A stretch of DNA of 64,000 nt from Galerina marginata (lineage: Eukaryota > Basidiomycota > Agaricomycetes > Agaricales > Galerinaceae): contig JAECYW010000002.1 in the NCBI GenBank assembly GCA_023014335.1, positions 124,001-188,000 on the forward strand, written 5' to 3'. The notes under the pieces are model-generated. The model saw only the letters and a program-made list of their open reading frames with translations, was not told the origin of the DNA and did no database searches. A program made the position numbers and the translations under genes. This document shows positions 1 to 10,385 of the stretch, one piece after another (the stretch's first letter is position 1; the number at the start of each line of letters is the position of its first letter).

Positions 1-2725
1 CAGTCGACCTTTCGACATGTTCAGGCACGATACGGATCTGCTCGTACGCGCTCTTCAAGTCTAAAGCAGTCCGAAATAAATGCCTACACGCACGGCGCAA
101 CATTCCCTCCATGTCTGGTAATGGAGAGGAGAGTTTATACGTGTTTTTATTGCGTTCTCGAAGGTCCACAACCGTACGGAGCTCTGCAGGCTGGCCATCC
201 TTCTTCTTTGGCTTCGGAATCAACAGCATAGGAACTGTATTACCCGCCGAAGTAATTTTCCAGCGGCCAGACTTCAAATAAGCGTCGCGTTTCTCGGCCC
301 ATTGAGCTCGAAAGGCTTCTGGGCATCGAGACGGACGCCACGGATACGTTTTATTCACGTCTATCAACGGAATAGTATGGTTGATCACCCGAAATGGAGG
401 CAAGTCGGTCTCGCTGACATCCTTGCACAACGGCTCAGCATAGCGGCGTAGTTCTTCACGCGCAGCCTCAATCTCGTCGTCACCGACAGAGATAGCTTGC
501 GCAAGTAACTTTGTATCAGCGCCGCTCTTCAAAGGAAGTGCAATATTGCTCCCAATAACAATCCGAGCAGGATTCAACCCGACGCACACTTGATGCTGGT
601 ACATCCACGGAGTCCCAAGTATCAGGTCATAGTTATTCAAGTTAATAACATCAAAGGTTCGCTCCTCGTCAATTCCCTGGTACTGGAAATGACCACGAAC
701 CCGATAGTTAATTTTAGACCGTGAACCTTGAACAGCCAATTCCAGCGACAGCGGTACGTCTAAACCTTCGCGCTTAATTTCTAGTTGATCTGCAAGGGTA
801 GTAGACATAAAGTCTCCCAATGACCCAGAGTCAATAAGTGCTCGCGCAGGATGTGCATTGATGTTAACCTGGATAACCAGAGGTTTTGCGAGTAAGCGAC
901 CCTTATCTTTAACTGATGCTGCGTTCCGTTGAACGGCAGCATACTTTTTGCGGTCAACTTGCATTCCGTTAAGCTCAATAGCTTCCGCAGTATCCGCAGT
1001 ATGTTCATCGGCCATGTCGTGCAACATGTCCATAATAAAAGAAAGAACATCTGGCCAGCGCTCCTCGTTAGAGGCCGCAGTAGCAAATTCCGCTTTTCCT
1101 TGGTCTTCGTAGACTAAGTCAATCTTGTCGAGCTCAGCCTGAGCAAGACGAAATTGATACCAATGTATGACATTAAAGGTTGGCTCCTCAACCAACTTGC
1201 TAGGCAGGTAGGAGACCAGTTTACGGTGGTAGTCCTTTATAACAAGGTGACTTAAGTCATCGAAAGGCACTTCCACGACGAAACGCCTCGAGAATAATTC
1301 AAAACTCTCATCCTCAAGGTCATAGGGGCATCCAAGCGCTAACAGCGCTTCGACTGATTGCTCACGGGCGTTGCCCATAATTGTTTTATGGTAGTCTCCG
1401 CAGCTACGCATCCAAGGAACAAGCCGAGAAGGCTCGTCATGATTTGCCTTGCGTGCACAGATTTCTGCATACCAACGCCCGACTGAAAACATATCATGCC
1501 GAAGTCTCGCGGCATGTATAGACACCTCAAAACCTCGGTGCCGGTCATATATTTCATAGAAATCAAACTCGTCGCGGTTAATTTCAAATCGAGGCTTGCC
1601 CTCGGCGTACGTAGACAGAGGCATTGAGTGAGTATCATCGCCTGGATAAGGCTGGCAATTCAACAACACGGCGTCTAAGCGCGCGCCTAAAATATCGCCG
1701 ACTTTTCCCCACTCAAAGTCGTACAATTCAGACAGGTCAAAGTCTGAATCTGAATCTGAATCAGGCTTCAATGAAGAGTTTGGGATATTCTGACCAGAAG
1801 AACCTTCGACAAATTCTGCGGAATTTACTTCCACAAATTCCATATCAGAGTGAAGCTCCGGGGGAGCATCACAGTATGAGAGGATCGACTCATCATCAGA
1901 ATCCTCGGCCTCTACCAATACAGGAACTCCATCAGAATCACTGTCATCGGAGTCTGAGTTGAACTCCTCAGACAATTCGTCGAATTCAACTGAACTGGCA
2001 GGCCTATCCGATTCAGAATCGTTGTCCGAATCATCAAATTCATCATCTGAGCTGTCCGCCTCTATCAATGGCGGAATTTCATCCGAATCACGGCTGAACT
2101 CCGAGACTATATCATCAAAGAACTCAAGACCAGGTATTTCCGAATCCGAGTATGTGTCTGCCTCTGATGCTGTATCACCAACTTTGGCCAGAGCAGGTAT
2201 TTCGGAATCGGAATCACTGTCCGAATCATTATGATTTCGTTGGAATGAAGGTAATGATTCACCAGATTCAAGCTCCTGAAGAAACTTGAGAGACTGTTCC
2301 CAATATTTAGCAGGATATAATCCGCCTTCCATGAGTTTATTAGCATACCAATCAATTAAATTGAATGAAGCATTTTCCATCGTTGAAATTGGAACTTCAA
2401 CTTCAATATCCAGATCCTCATCAAGGATTTTATAATACCCTTCGAGATAATAGCGAGAGACCCAAAAGCGATCTTCGTGATGCATCTCGGGGTTTAGGGT
2501 AGGATAGCACGATGTGATACCATCTGCCAAGAGGAATCGAGCAACATCCGCCCATGGAGTGCCTATTGTGTTCCTGTCATAACGATAGCCAAAGCAATTT
2601 AAATTCAAAGCTGCTCTGCGGCACTTGAAATACCATTCCACGATATCAAACCATGGATCATCGAGACAATCTTCCGCATCAGGAAAAAGACTTTTGCCCC
2701 AAGTTGCCCTGAGAAAATATTGTCA
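1..2725 (-). CDS. Retrotransposon Pol: acidic linker, retropepsin, start of reverse transcriptase (partial)
   Basis: The frame is open from a TGA at 2723-2725 down to base 1, about 900 codons, and continues beyond the window. From the N-terminus it has a Trp/Tyr-rich segment (2400-2720), then a long Asp/Ser-rich linker with repeated DSDSD blocks (about 1740-2260). A helical region follows, then a retroviral-type aspartic protease with the active-site motif ALIDSGS near 822-833, and NYDLILGTPWM about 70 residues later. After that come the RT entry motifs SGRWKI, VPMLLIPKPKKKDG, TVVDLRERNK and TALDLKSAYEQI. No start codon is expected because this part would normally be read on from Gag. The first codons after the TGA belong to the inserted sequence. 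The Asp/Ser linker is unusually long. Confidence 0.9.
2675..2703 (+). repeat. Left inverted terminal repeat of the insertion
   Basis: This 29-base arm matches the reverse complement of 5877-5905 with two mismatches. It lies exactly where the Gypsy coding frame is interrupted, which supports it as an insertion boundary. Confidence 0.65.
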
Positions 2726-2726
2726 C

Positions 2727-3050
2727 AACTAGGAGCTACCGTACTCTACAGTACTGTCTTAGGTCAACTTGGGGAACCTAGGACAACCCAGGGACATTCA
2801 TAGGCGTTTCTACAAGTCCCTATAAAATTTGCATTTTTTTGGGCTGACCTAGTACATTCATAGACCTTCGTAGGTTTTCTCTTCAGTCAATATCAATTCT
2901 GGCACAATTCCAGGGCATCCAAGAGGTGTCAAAGTTAATCTTATATCTTATTTCCATATGCCAATACCTATTACAGTCTTATATTAATATTGAATACATT
3001 ACTACTGTACTTATTCTATTCTAATAACTACATTAATTGATGGTAGTGAA
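2727..3050. other. AT-rich subterminal part of the insertion, no gene
   Basis: Short related words occur around CCTAGG, CCCAGGGACATTCATAG and CCTAGTACATTCATAG. Similar words recur near the other end at 5690-5880 (for example GATGTTCATAG). They look like subterminal repeats of a transposon. The stretch 2930-3045 is plain AT-rich sequence. Confidence 0.4.
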
Positions 3051-3340
3051 TGCGCATTGCGGGGAGCTCAACGCACGGGTGGTGGATTCCCAAATGTGGG
3101 TGAGTGGGCGTTGAGTCCGGCGCGGGAGGCTCAACGCACGGGTGCCGGGTCGCGAATGCGAGTAGGTGGGCGTTGGATCCCGGCGACGCGGGTGCCAAAC
3201 GATGGGGGAGACCCATGGCCGCGGGAAGCCCGACGCACAAGCTCCCGGGTCCCCGAATACGAGTATGGCAGCCTGGGTCCCGGCGATCGCGATTGTGCGT
3301 CGCGAGTGCAAACAGGGAGGGGAAAGGCCGAGGGGCGGGC
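3050..3340 (+). repeat. Degenerate ~70-bp GC-rich tandem repeat
   Basis: Units share the words CAACGCACGGGTG, TGGGCGTTG(A/G)(G/A)TCC and CCCGGCGA, spaced by roughly 65-80 bases. They recur at about 3068, 3130 and 3228 with growing divergence. Several overlapping open frames here on both strands are by-products of GC-rich repetition and have no domain. Confidence 0.45.
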
Positions 3341-3715
3341 TTGACACATCATCGAGTCCCATCCGAGTGCGTAGGCGCGATCGCAAATGAGCCTCGCGAT
3401 ACGCAAAAGTGGGGGGAAAGGCGAGGTCGCGGGACTTGATGCACAGGCATCGAGTCCGCAAACCGGCTGGCCGTACGAAGGTGGAAAGGGGAAAGGGGCG
3501 GCCGCGGGCTGTCGCGAGCGCCCGGCGACGTGGTGGCATGCGAAAGGGCCCGCGTGCTCGCCGAAACGTGGCGGGAGGCAGCGCCGCGTAGTGGAACAAC
3601 GGGGGGCTGCTCGCTGGCCGTCGCCGTCGACGTGGCAGGAATGGGCAGCAGGGGGGCCTGTTTTTGGGTTAGCGAAGCGGTGGTGGGGAAGATGTAGTGG
3701 GTGTGCTCACCTGTT

Positions 3716-3771
3716 GCCGTTTTCCTCACCTCCCGCTGCCATTTCCTCACCTCCCGCTGTCGTTTCCTCGT
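3716..3771 (+). repeat. Short tandem repeat, ~21 bp, about 2.5 copies
   Basis: The word TTTCCTCACCTCCCGCTG occurs twice in a row, followed by a partial third copy starting TTTCCTC. It lies in the GC-rich core of the insertion, outside any credible gene. Confidence 0.55.
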
Positions 3772-4379
3772 CCGCCATGTCTGACGTGGCATGCACACGG
3801 CGCCGGTTCGCGTTCACCCGTCTTCGTGGTCGTCGTGGGCTGTTTCGTCACCGTTATCGTGTTGGTCGGAGGGCTGAGCGGCGCGGGGAGCAGCCGGTGC
3901 CCTGCTATCGTGGTGACGTGGCGTAGGTGGTGGTCGGCATCGAAGGCGTTGGGGGCAGGGGTTGGAAGACGGAGGCAGTGGTGAGAGGTGGTGGTGATGG
4001 GCAAAAGCAAGAGCCAACGCGTGACACGTCACGGCGATGGCTCGGTATAGGCGTCTGCGGCAGGTGCAGCAGGTGCACTGTCTGGAAGGAGGGGGCAGGG
4101 TCAACGAGGTGAGAGCGTTTCCAAAAGACGAATTTTTGAAAATGATTTCACAGCGCGCAGGAAATCAACGAGCCCAAAGCGGACGCGACGCGACGCGATT
4201 TCATGTGCGTGATCTGAGCACCTGACAAATCTGATCACATGACATGTTCAACTTAATGCGGCAAGTTCAACTTCAACAGTTTGAACTTCAACCACAACCA
4301 ACCGCCCTCGCCTAGCCCGTGTGCCCCTCCTCTCAAGATGTGGGCCGGGCTTGCCCATCTCCTCAGTCAGCGCCGAGGT

Positions 4380-4920
4380 CGATGACGCATGCCCACCGCG
4401 TCCCCCTCTACCTCCTCTGCTGTTGTCAACGCGGATTCCGCCGCCTCACCACCTCCAACATCCTCAAACAGCGTCAACGTGCCCGGCCACCACCTTCACC
4501 CCCTCGAACAACGCCCAGCACCTCCACCTCCACAAATGGCGTCGACACGCACGATGCGTAGGACACAAACACACCACCTCCGCTTTCCCAACCGTCGTCA
4601 ACGTGAACGACGCCGTCTTACCACCACCTCACCACCTCACCACCACGTTCCTCACAGGGCGTCAACGTGGAGGGCGCACGCCCACCATCACCGTCTCCTC
4701 AACCGGGGCTGAACATCGCCACCGCCGCCTCGCCAAAATCGCGTCGAGCCTCTTCAAACGGCACTGGGCACCGGTTCCGTCCACCGCCGCCACCACCTCC
4801 TCTACGAACAATCTCAACACGCACCAACGCGAACGACACAGACGACGAAGACCCACCGTCTCCGCCTGCTCAACCGTCATCAACGCCGATGACACTTCAC
4901 CTCCACTCCCTCAGTCAGTG
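4380..4920 (+). repeat. Degenerate ~60-70-bp repeat rich in CACCACC and GTCAACG
   Basis: The motif GTCAACG (or a near variant) recurs at about 4428, 4471, 4597, 4660 and 4876, each followed by Cys/Ala/Thr/Pro-coding CCACC-rich sequence. The plus strand happens to be open at 4321-4977 (Pro/Thr/His-rich), but the composition follows the repeat and no domain is seen. I therefore call it repeat, not gene. Confidence 0.4.
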
Positions 4921-5428
4921 AAGACAAGGGTTCGAAGACATGGAGATGAATGCGAAGGACCGAGGACGAGGGGATAAACGCGACGAACAAGGAGGCGAGC
5001 ACGAGGGGTTGAGGAAGAGGAGGTAAACGCGAAGACCAATGACAAGGTTTCGCGCCCGTCGAAAGGGGGGGTGCAGGCACACCCTACTTGCACGCAGGTA
5101 CGTGTTCTCTCTGCGCTCACGTCGCGCCATACTGACATCCACCTCCCGCATCCCGCTTTCCAAAGCCCCCGCCACGCCACGTCATGAACAAACGAACAAC
5201 GGCAACGACGACTGGAAAAGTCGAGACCGCTGTCCGTGCGACGGCAGTATGTATTCCCCGCATCTCGACCTCCCGCGGCTCGTTTCTAATGCCCCGCAGT
5301 TTGCTCCTGGCTTCCCAGTGAGCCTATTTCTGAGCACACCCGGTATGTCCTCCACCTCCCAGACCTCGAAGTCAAATAGCTAACAACCGCCTCGCAGTAC
5401 TGTCTTCAAGCCATGATCTGAAATGCTC

Positions 5429-5459
5429 GCCCCCTGTCAGCCTGCGGCTGACAGGGGGC
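5429..5459. repeat. Perfect 14-bp inverted repeat with 3-base loop
   Basis: The left arm GCCCCCTGTCAGCC (5429-5442) is the exact reverse complement of the right arm at 5446-5459, with loop TGC. The stem is very GC-rich and would form a strong hairpin or cruciform. It lies at the boundary between the GC-rich core and the AT-rich right end of the insertion. Confidence 0.9.
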
Positions 5460-5780
5460 AGGGGTGATGATGATAACTGCAGGTAGTAGTTGAGATTGTT
5501 GGATGGCAGTGCTGTGAAGGAGGGGAGGGGTGGAGGGATTGCCTGTTTACATAAGTAGTCTAGGTATAGAATTAAATACAAATAAAATTTATTTCCTTTA
5601 TTCCCGGTGCACTATAAACAAACCTGAGAAAACCTGAGATGAAAAGGCACAATTCTATGATGTCCTATTATGTTTTAAGCCAAACCTAAGACACCCTGAC
5701 TAGATTTACCTATAAGCCAAAGTCAGTCCTGGGATGCCCTGCGATGCCCTGCGATGTTCATAGACCGTCCTAAGAAAAGG

Positions 5781-8453
5781 CTACCCGAAAGGGTGACGCT
5801 TATGACTGTCCTGGGGGGTTTGACCATCCCAGCTACCCTGCCTGCCCTGGGGTGTCCTCGGGTGTCCTGGGATCCTCTTGGGGAAAAAGTGTTTTTCCTG
5901 ATGCGAGACTTTAATCTCGAAGCTAGTAAGACGGTCTATAATTAAATAGGCCTCCCGACGAGTGCGAAAGACTTTGAACCGATCCTTAGGCTGGATTGAT
6001 CCATTATGAATTCGGTCCACATAGCGCTCGTCGCCAGGATAAGGCTGTCTTTGAGTCAATATATATTGAGCCATCATAGCCCGAGCATCGCCCATTGTCT
6101 TTCTGGGCATGTCGGGATTCCAAATGCGCCACGGAGGCTCTTCGTCAACTATCCAACGGACACTTCGTATTCTATCGCCTATTGGCTGCTCTAAAAGGAT
6201 CGGAGATCCCTCCCGAGGCGCGCCAATAAATCCGAGGGGCAAACTTTCAAGCACTTCAATAGGCTCGTCAGAATAAACATCCTCAGTGGTTGGTTCCATA
6301 TTAAAATTAGGAACACCAGGAGGTTTATTTCCAGAAGACTTGACAGTATTTCCATCTGGACAATTTCGTGCTAAATGTGGTCCACCACATCGGAAACATA
6401 ATCCCTTTGCTAACCTTTCAGCTCGCTCTTTTTCTGAAAGTACAGGTGTGCTCCGAGGTTCGGATTTCACTGAATCACGTCGAGGCGTGAATTTCGAACG
6501 CGAACGGCTATCATGATGCTTATTTTTCGAATGAGAAGAATTGGATCTGTGATCCTTCGAAAAATGCTTGGACTTCGAACCACTTGCATGATTATTAGAG
6601 TGGTTAGAAGGGCCGGAGTTCTGACCCCGAGACGAACTAAAGTTGTTCGGCTTGAAGTTAGATGATCCGCCTCCTCCATGCGAGGATCCAGATGGCTTGG
6701 ATTGCTGTCCATGCCTATTCTGACTTCTCCGAGAGACAACTGTCTCAGAGATTTCGATAATTTGGGCCTTGGTTAAGATATCGGACCATGAGGATACTTC
6801 GGGATTATAACTATCCCTCCATAGGCCCACCTGAATCGATTCGCGTAACCCATTCCAGAGTGCATAGACTCTAGCACGATCGTCTATCGCACCAATCATA
6901 TTAAATAGTTCTTCCAACTCGTAAGAAAACGCGCTGACAGAACAATTATTTTGGTTGCAACGGCTTAAGCGCTCGCGAAGCCGCATTCGATAATCGAGCG
7001 GAAAGCAATAGTTGAACAGTTCATCGAAGAACTCCTTCAACGTCCAATTCTCTTCAGTCATAGACACCTTCTGCGTGTAAAAGTCGTATGCAGTGCCGGA
7101 CATGAAATGAGCTAGAACTGAACAGGCACGTTCGGCCTTGATTCCACTATCTTTAATATAAGCGCCGCCCTCCTTAACAAAGCGATGATAATCCCGTGCA
7201 TCGGGATTTCCCTTATATTCTTTAGGACGGAATACTTTGTAAGTATGGCGCGACGAATGCGAACGTGAACGCGAACGACGATACTTTCGCTTCTTCGAGC
7301 GTTTCTTTGACTTGGAACGACTTCTGTGTCGACGGCGACTGCGACCCGTCTTCGACGAGTGGTGCGACTTGCTGCCAGTGTGCTCACTCGACGAACTAGA
7401 ATCCGAGTCAGACGAGTCAGACGAAGAGTCCGAACTCGACGACGACGACGACGATGAATCCGAGGGAACTGGCTTATTAGCTCCCTTAGATTTATCTACT
7501 TTATCCAGTGCAACGCCAAGATAGCTATCTGGCGCGATCTGAGTGATCGGTTGTACTTGTCGCGGTAAAGTGTTCTTGGCTTTCGCAGCCGGCACCTTCG
7601 TCTTCGAGTGCTTCTGACCTGGCTGGGGCTCAGAAATGACCGAACCACGCGGAACAGAAGACTCGGGAGGTTGGGATACCTCACCCGAGCGTCTATCCGG
7701 CTCGGCTTCCATATGAGGAGGTTTGTCCCTCCTCTTGGCCTGAAATTGCTCAAGAGCTGCGCGTTGGGCATCAACATCGAGCTCTTCCTCACTGAGCTGC
7801 AACTGAGGACCCCAGTTACGTAGAACGATTGACTTTCCTTTCAAATTAGAGGAACCCTCTTCACGAGAGGTTTCAGCCTCATTAATATTAGCATACCTGC
7901 GCGAGAGATTCTCTTTCTGCGCAGTCGTCAGCGACTGCTCGGCTTCGATAACCGCCGAGTTCACTTCAACATCTAGGGTACGGGTCTGCCTGCCCTTTCC
8001 CTTAGATTTCTTACTAGAGGCCCGCGCACGTCTGCGCTCGACTGTTTGCCAGTCGCCCTCATCATCCTCTGAACCAGCCTGGTCCGAGTCACGTTCAACC
8101 TCAATGTTATTAACACGGGTAGTACTATTATCGACGACTACGGTAGGAACCGCGGCCGTCTCGCCAGCCTTCTGAGCCAGTCCCTGTTCGGGAGCCGGAG
8201 GTCTGGGAGTCTCACCCACACTACGCGCGGTAGGGGATGGAGGTCTCGAGTTGACCACGTCACTATAAGAGCGACGCGGTGCCTCGGAGTCGGAGCCACT
8301 GTGAGCCCCGACAGACTCACCTTCGTCGGGGGCGGCAACAGAGGAAGACATCAACGTCGGGATTCCCCGAATCTTTTCCGCCTTCACAACTGCGCCACCT
8401 TCTCGCGGACGAAGGGAGCTTTTTCTAAGACTAGAAGACATAGAAATAAACAC
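5781..8453 (-). CDS. Retrotransposon Gag polyprotein (C-terminus altered by insertion)
   Basis: This 890-residue frame starts at an ATG at 8453. The N-terminal third is low-complexity and acidic. A Ser run and an SR/KR-rich stretch precede a retrotransposon Gag core that starts near VFRPKEYKGNPDARDYHRF and contains LKEFFDELFNYCFP. Downstream is a single zinc knuckle CFRCGGPHLARNC (CX2CX4HX4C, around 6351-6410), which would bind RNA. The last ~35 residues, after KVSHQ, are encoded by the right end of the 2675-5905 insertion and are not native. In the intact element this frame probably read on into the protease/RT part at 1-2670. The SR-like region is unusual and might mimic a splicing-factor tail. 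Confidence 0.92.
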   Translation of the reverse strand: MFISMSSSLRKSSLRPREGGAVVKAEKIRGIPTLMSSSVAAPDEGESVGAHSGSDSEAPRRSYSDVVNSRPPSPTARSVGETPRPPAPEQGLAQKAGETAAVPTVVVDNSTTRVNNIEVERDSDQAGSEDDEGDWQTVERRRARASSKKSKGKGRQTRTLDVEVNSAVIEAEQSLTTAQKENLSRRYANINEAETSREEGSSNLKGKSIVLRNWGPQLQLSEEELDVDAQRAALEQFQAKRRDKPPHMEAEPDRRSGEVSQPPESSVPRGSVISEPQPGQKHSKTKVPAAKAKNTLPRQVQPITQIAPDSYLGVALDKVDKSKGANKPVPSDSSSSSSSSSDSSSDSSDSDSSSSSEHTGSKSHHSSKTGRSRRRHRSRSKSKKRSKKRKYRRSRSRSHSSRHTYKVFRPKEYKGNPDARDYHRFVKEGGAYIKDSGIKAERACSVLAHFMSGTAYDFYTQKVSMTEENWTLKEFFDELFNYCFPLDYRMRLRERLSRCNQNNCSVSAFSYELEELFNMIGAIDDRARVYALWNGLRESIQVGLWRDSYNPEVSSWSDILTKAQIIEISETVVSRRSQNRHGQQSKPSGSSHGGGGSSNFKPNNFSSSRGQNSGPSNHSNNHASGSKSKHFSKDHRSNSSHSKNKHHDSRSRSKFTPRRDSVKSEPRSTPVLSEKERAERLAKGLCFRCGGPHLARNCPDGNTVKSSGNKPPGVPNFNMEPTTEDVYSDEPIEVLESLPLGFIGAPREGSPILLEQPIGDRIRSVRWIVDEEPPWRIWNPDMPRKTMGDARAMMAQYILTQRQPYPGDERYVDRIHNGSIQPKDRFKVFRTRREAYLIIDRLTSFEIKVSHQEKHFFPKRIPGHPRTPQGRQGSWDGQTPQDSHKRHPFG
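5877..5905 (-). repeat. Right inverted terminal repeat of the insertion
   Basis: This arm is the reverse complement of 2675-2703 with 27 of 29 matches. The Gag frame passes through it into foreign sequence. Confidence 0.65.
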
Positions 8454-8775
8454 TCAACTGAAAAGGTAAAGAGAAAAAGGGGGTATGAGCTGCTGGATGT
8501 CGGATAGTCGCGGGTGATCAAGCCGGAGTTTGCCAGACGACGAGCAGCGGGTAAGAGAGAGAGAGATAAGCTAGAACGAGAGAGAGAGAGAGAGATTGTT
8601 GTTGTTGTATCGTCAAAAAGATGTGGCAGTTGCGTGACTAGTCGTGACTTCGAGCGACGACGAGGGAAGAACTGACACACAGAGGAACTCAAAAAGACGG
8701 GGTTAACGTATGTGAATTCGCTGAAGGACTAGCTACGCAGGAAAGACTATATACCAGTACGCTAGCTAGTCATGT

Positions 8776-8790
8776 GAGTCCAAGAAACCA
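8776..8790 (-). promoter_or_regulatory. Putative primer-binding site
   Basis: Directly after the 3' end of the proposed LTR, the minus strand reads TGGTTTCTTGGACTC. A TGG directly downstream of the LTR is expected for pairing with the CCA end of a tRNA primer. I could not assign the tRNA. Confidence 0.4.
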
Positions 8791-8939
8791 TGTGGAAAGA
8801 AACTAAACGAGTGTGAACACGAGGGGTATCCACGGAGAAGAGAGCCCGAGTGGTGATGGAGATCAAATAAAGGTAAGGAGTGACGATGTTGAGACTGTAC
8901 GATGTTCGAGAGTGCGGAAATAGATACCGGTTCGTTACA
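8791..8939 (-). repeat. Putative 5' LTR, 149 bp
   Basis: On the minus strand the segment begins TGTAACGAACCGG and ends CCACA, so it has the TG...CA ends of an LTR. It lies upstream of Gag and is directly followed by a TGG. The partner LTR is outside the window, so length and ends are unproven. AG-rich simple sequence (8560-8596) lies between it and Gag, in the leader. Confidence 0.5.
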
Positions 8940-9176
8940 GAGATAGTTGTCGAATAAAAATAATCCTCCCCCCATACATAATTTCATCACGAATTTCCAA
9001 CAACACCGCTTGATGAACTCCTTGATGAAGATCCCTTCTTCTCGTCTTTTTCCTCCCTGTGGCCGAGAACGACTACTGAAACTGATTTCGGACCGCTACT
9101 ACCACCCCTCAAGACATTCAAAGCTAAATACATGGATAGAATAATCAAAGAATAATTAAGCGCAATTATACGCTAT

Positions 9177-10066
9177 CTACCAACCATCTCCTAGCCTTTG
9201 TACTTCAGACTCACGCCATTCTAAAACAACATCCTCGACCCCATTCTTCCGGAGAAGCTCAAGGATCTCTTGGGACGCATTGTGAGCAGCTTCAGCGGAG
9301 GTAGATCCAGGAATAACGCCAATCCATATGACGACGGGACCAAGAACCCCTTTCTTCGCCAAGTCTCCTGGCAATCCACGGGTGAAGAAGCGGGCAGGGT
9401 CGAGGGACGACCACTGGATCCCCGCAGCCTCGATCAAGTCAATAATCTCAGGACAGACAGAGGTCCAGATGCCCTTGAGCGGGGTGCTGGAGAGGCCACA
9501 GGCGGACTTGACAGGGATACGGGGGGCATCGCCAATGGGCTTGAGGAAGGGTGTGGTGAACATATCTGAACGGTAAACTAGTTCCGGGTGGTCGCCTCCG
9601 CCGGCAAGGCCGTTGTAATACGAAGTCCTCTCGTAGTCATCGGGGGTGTACTGAGAGACAGCAGGGGTATCACGAGCGGGGGTGGGGGGATTGGAAGACT
9701 CCGCAGGCACGTCACTTGCGGTCTTGCGTTTGCTGTTCCTATTAACGATCTGGAGAACGAAAATGGAAAGATCTGAATGGAAGTTGGTAAGTATGGTATA
9801 GACGCGAAAAGAATACGGGACTCACGCAATAAATCTGGGCGCATCCTCATGGTCGCAATGATCTCCGCGGCCTGTTCAGTAAGGTCTATGAGGGAGATAG
9901 TAAGTTGGGCATAGACTCGCAAAAATAGTAAGGACTCGCTATCGCCCGCAAGACCGGCTTCCTCTAGTTGAGCATCGGTGTATGGAAATGCTTTAAATTT
10001 CAAAAGGTCAGAGTGGAATGGATGAAGAAAAAAACGATAGGACTCACTGGCACTCGGGGGATCCAT
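9177..10066 (-). CDS. Mushroom-type hypothetical protein (three exons, 259 aa)
   Basis: Proposed exons are 10066-10048, 9990-9826 and 9772-9177; they join into 260 codons with no stop. The splice sites are GTGAGT...AAAG and GTGAGT...TTCAG. The C-terminal half carries DYERTSYYNGLAGGG, FTTPFLKPIGDAPRIPVKSA and GPVVIWIGVIPGS, followed by a helical end with LEWRESEVQRL. I remember these motifs from a family common in Agaricomycetes and annotated only as hypothetical; members are often much longer (500-700 residues), so this may be a short form or a 3' remnant. No catalytic site or membrane segment is obvious. The first exon is only 19 bases, so the start is uncertain. Confidence 0.6.
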
Positions 10067-10385
10067 ATCAAGGGCAGGTAGATGAGATCTAGAGTGTTCA
10101 GCAAAGTGCAAAGTTTATAGATACTTAAGAGACACTTGATTCATGATCAGACGAGTCAGGCATAGCCTGACTCGCAGAGACTCAGACTCAGAGGAGAGAG
10201 GTTTGAGAGGATGGACGGAAGAAGCAACGGGAAGTACATCCGTGATCCGTTTGTTTGTTTGTTCCTGAGGCCGTTGCTTGTTGAGCGCGACTCCGAGTCT
10301 TCGACCACGTTTGCCTCAGTTAGATCTAGGTTCAACCGAACCCTTTCACTCCTTTTCAGTGTCTTGATCGACAGTCGGATCTGGC
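10067..10385. other. Intergenic, no gene seen
   Basis: This stretch separates the 9177-10066 gene from the left edge of the duplicated block at 10386. It holds only short frames and AG-rich sequence (10160-10210). Confidence 0.5.

Larger units (their letters stand above)
2675..5905. mobile_element. GC-rich 3.2-kb insertion with 29-bp inverted ends, inside the Gypsy element
   Basis: The first 29 bases (2675-2703) and the reverse complement of the last 29 (5877-5905) agree at 27 of 29 positions; both start CGCATCAGGAAAAA and end CCCCAAG. The inside differs sharply from the flanks: most of 3050-5060 is GC-rich, holds degenerate tandem repeats, and has no frame with recognisable domains. Short CC(T/C)AGG-like words recur inside both ends (2760-2800 and 5700-5880). 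This is what a non-autonomous DNA transposon with terminal and subterminal repeats would look like. No transposase and no clear direct target-site duplication is visible; the flanks could be joined in frame depending on where the true ends lie. The superfamily is unknown. Confidence 0.6.
1..8939 (-). mobile_element. Ty3/Gypsy LTR retrotransposon, interrupted, cut by left edge
   Basis: The order on the minus strand is 5' LTR (8791-8939), primer-binding site, Gag (8453-5781), aspartic protease (around 822-833) and the start of reverse transcriptase (to base 1). This Gag-PR-RT order is that of Ty3/Gypsy elements. The rest of RT, RNase H, integrase and the 3' LTR lie outside the window. A 3.2-kb sequence (2675-5905) splits the region between Gag and the protease, so this copy cannot make one continuous Gag-Pol. 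Apart from that break, both coding halves are open over long distances, which suggests the element was intact when it was hit. Confidence 0.9.

Noticed and set aside
3057..3926. Overlapping open frames on both strands of the GC-rich region
   Set aside because: They follow GC-rich repeats, have no domain, and overlap in several frames at once.
4321..4977. 218-residue Pro/Thr/His-rich frame
   Set aside because: Composition is explained by CACCACC-type repeats; no start context, intron pattern or domain supports a gene.
2675..5905. Target-site duplication for the insertion
   Set aside because: Flanks GACAATCTTC and AGACTTTAAT are not direct repeats; GCAT/ATGC at the ends is part of the inverted match, so no duplication can be claimed.
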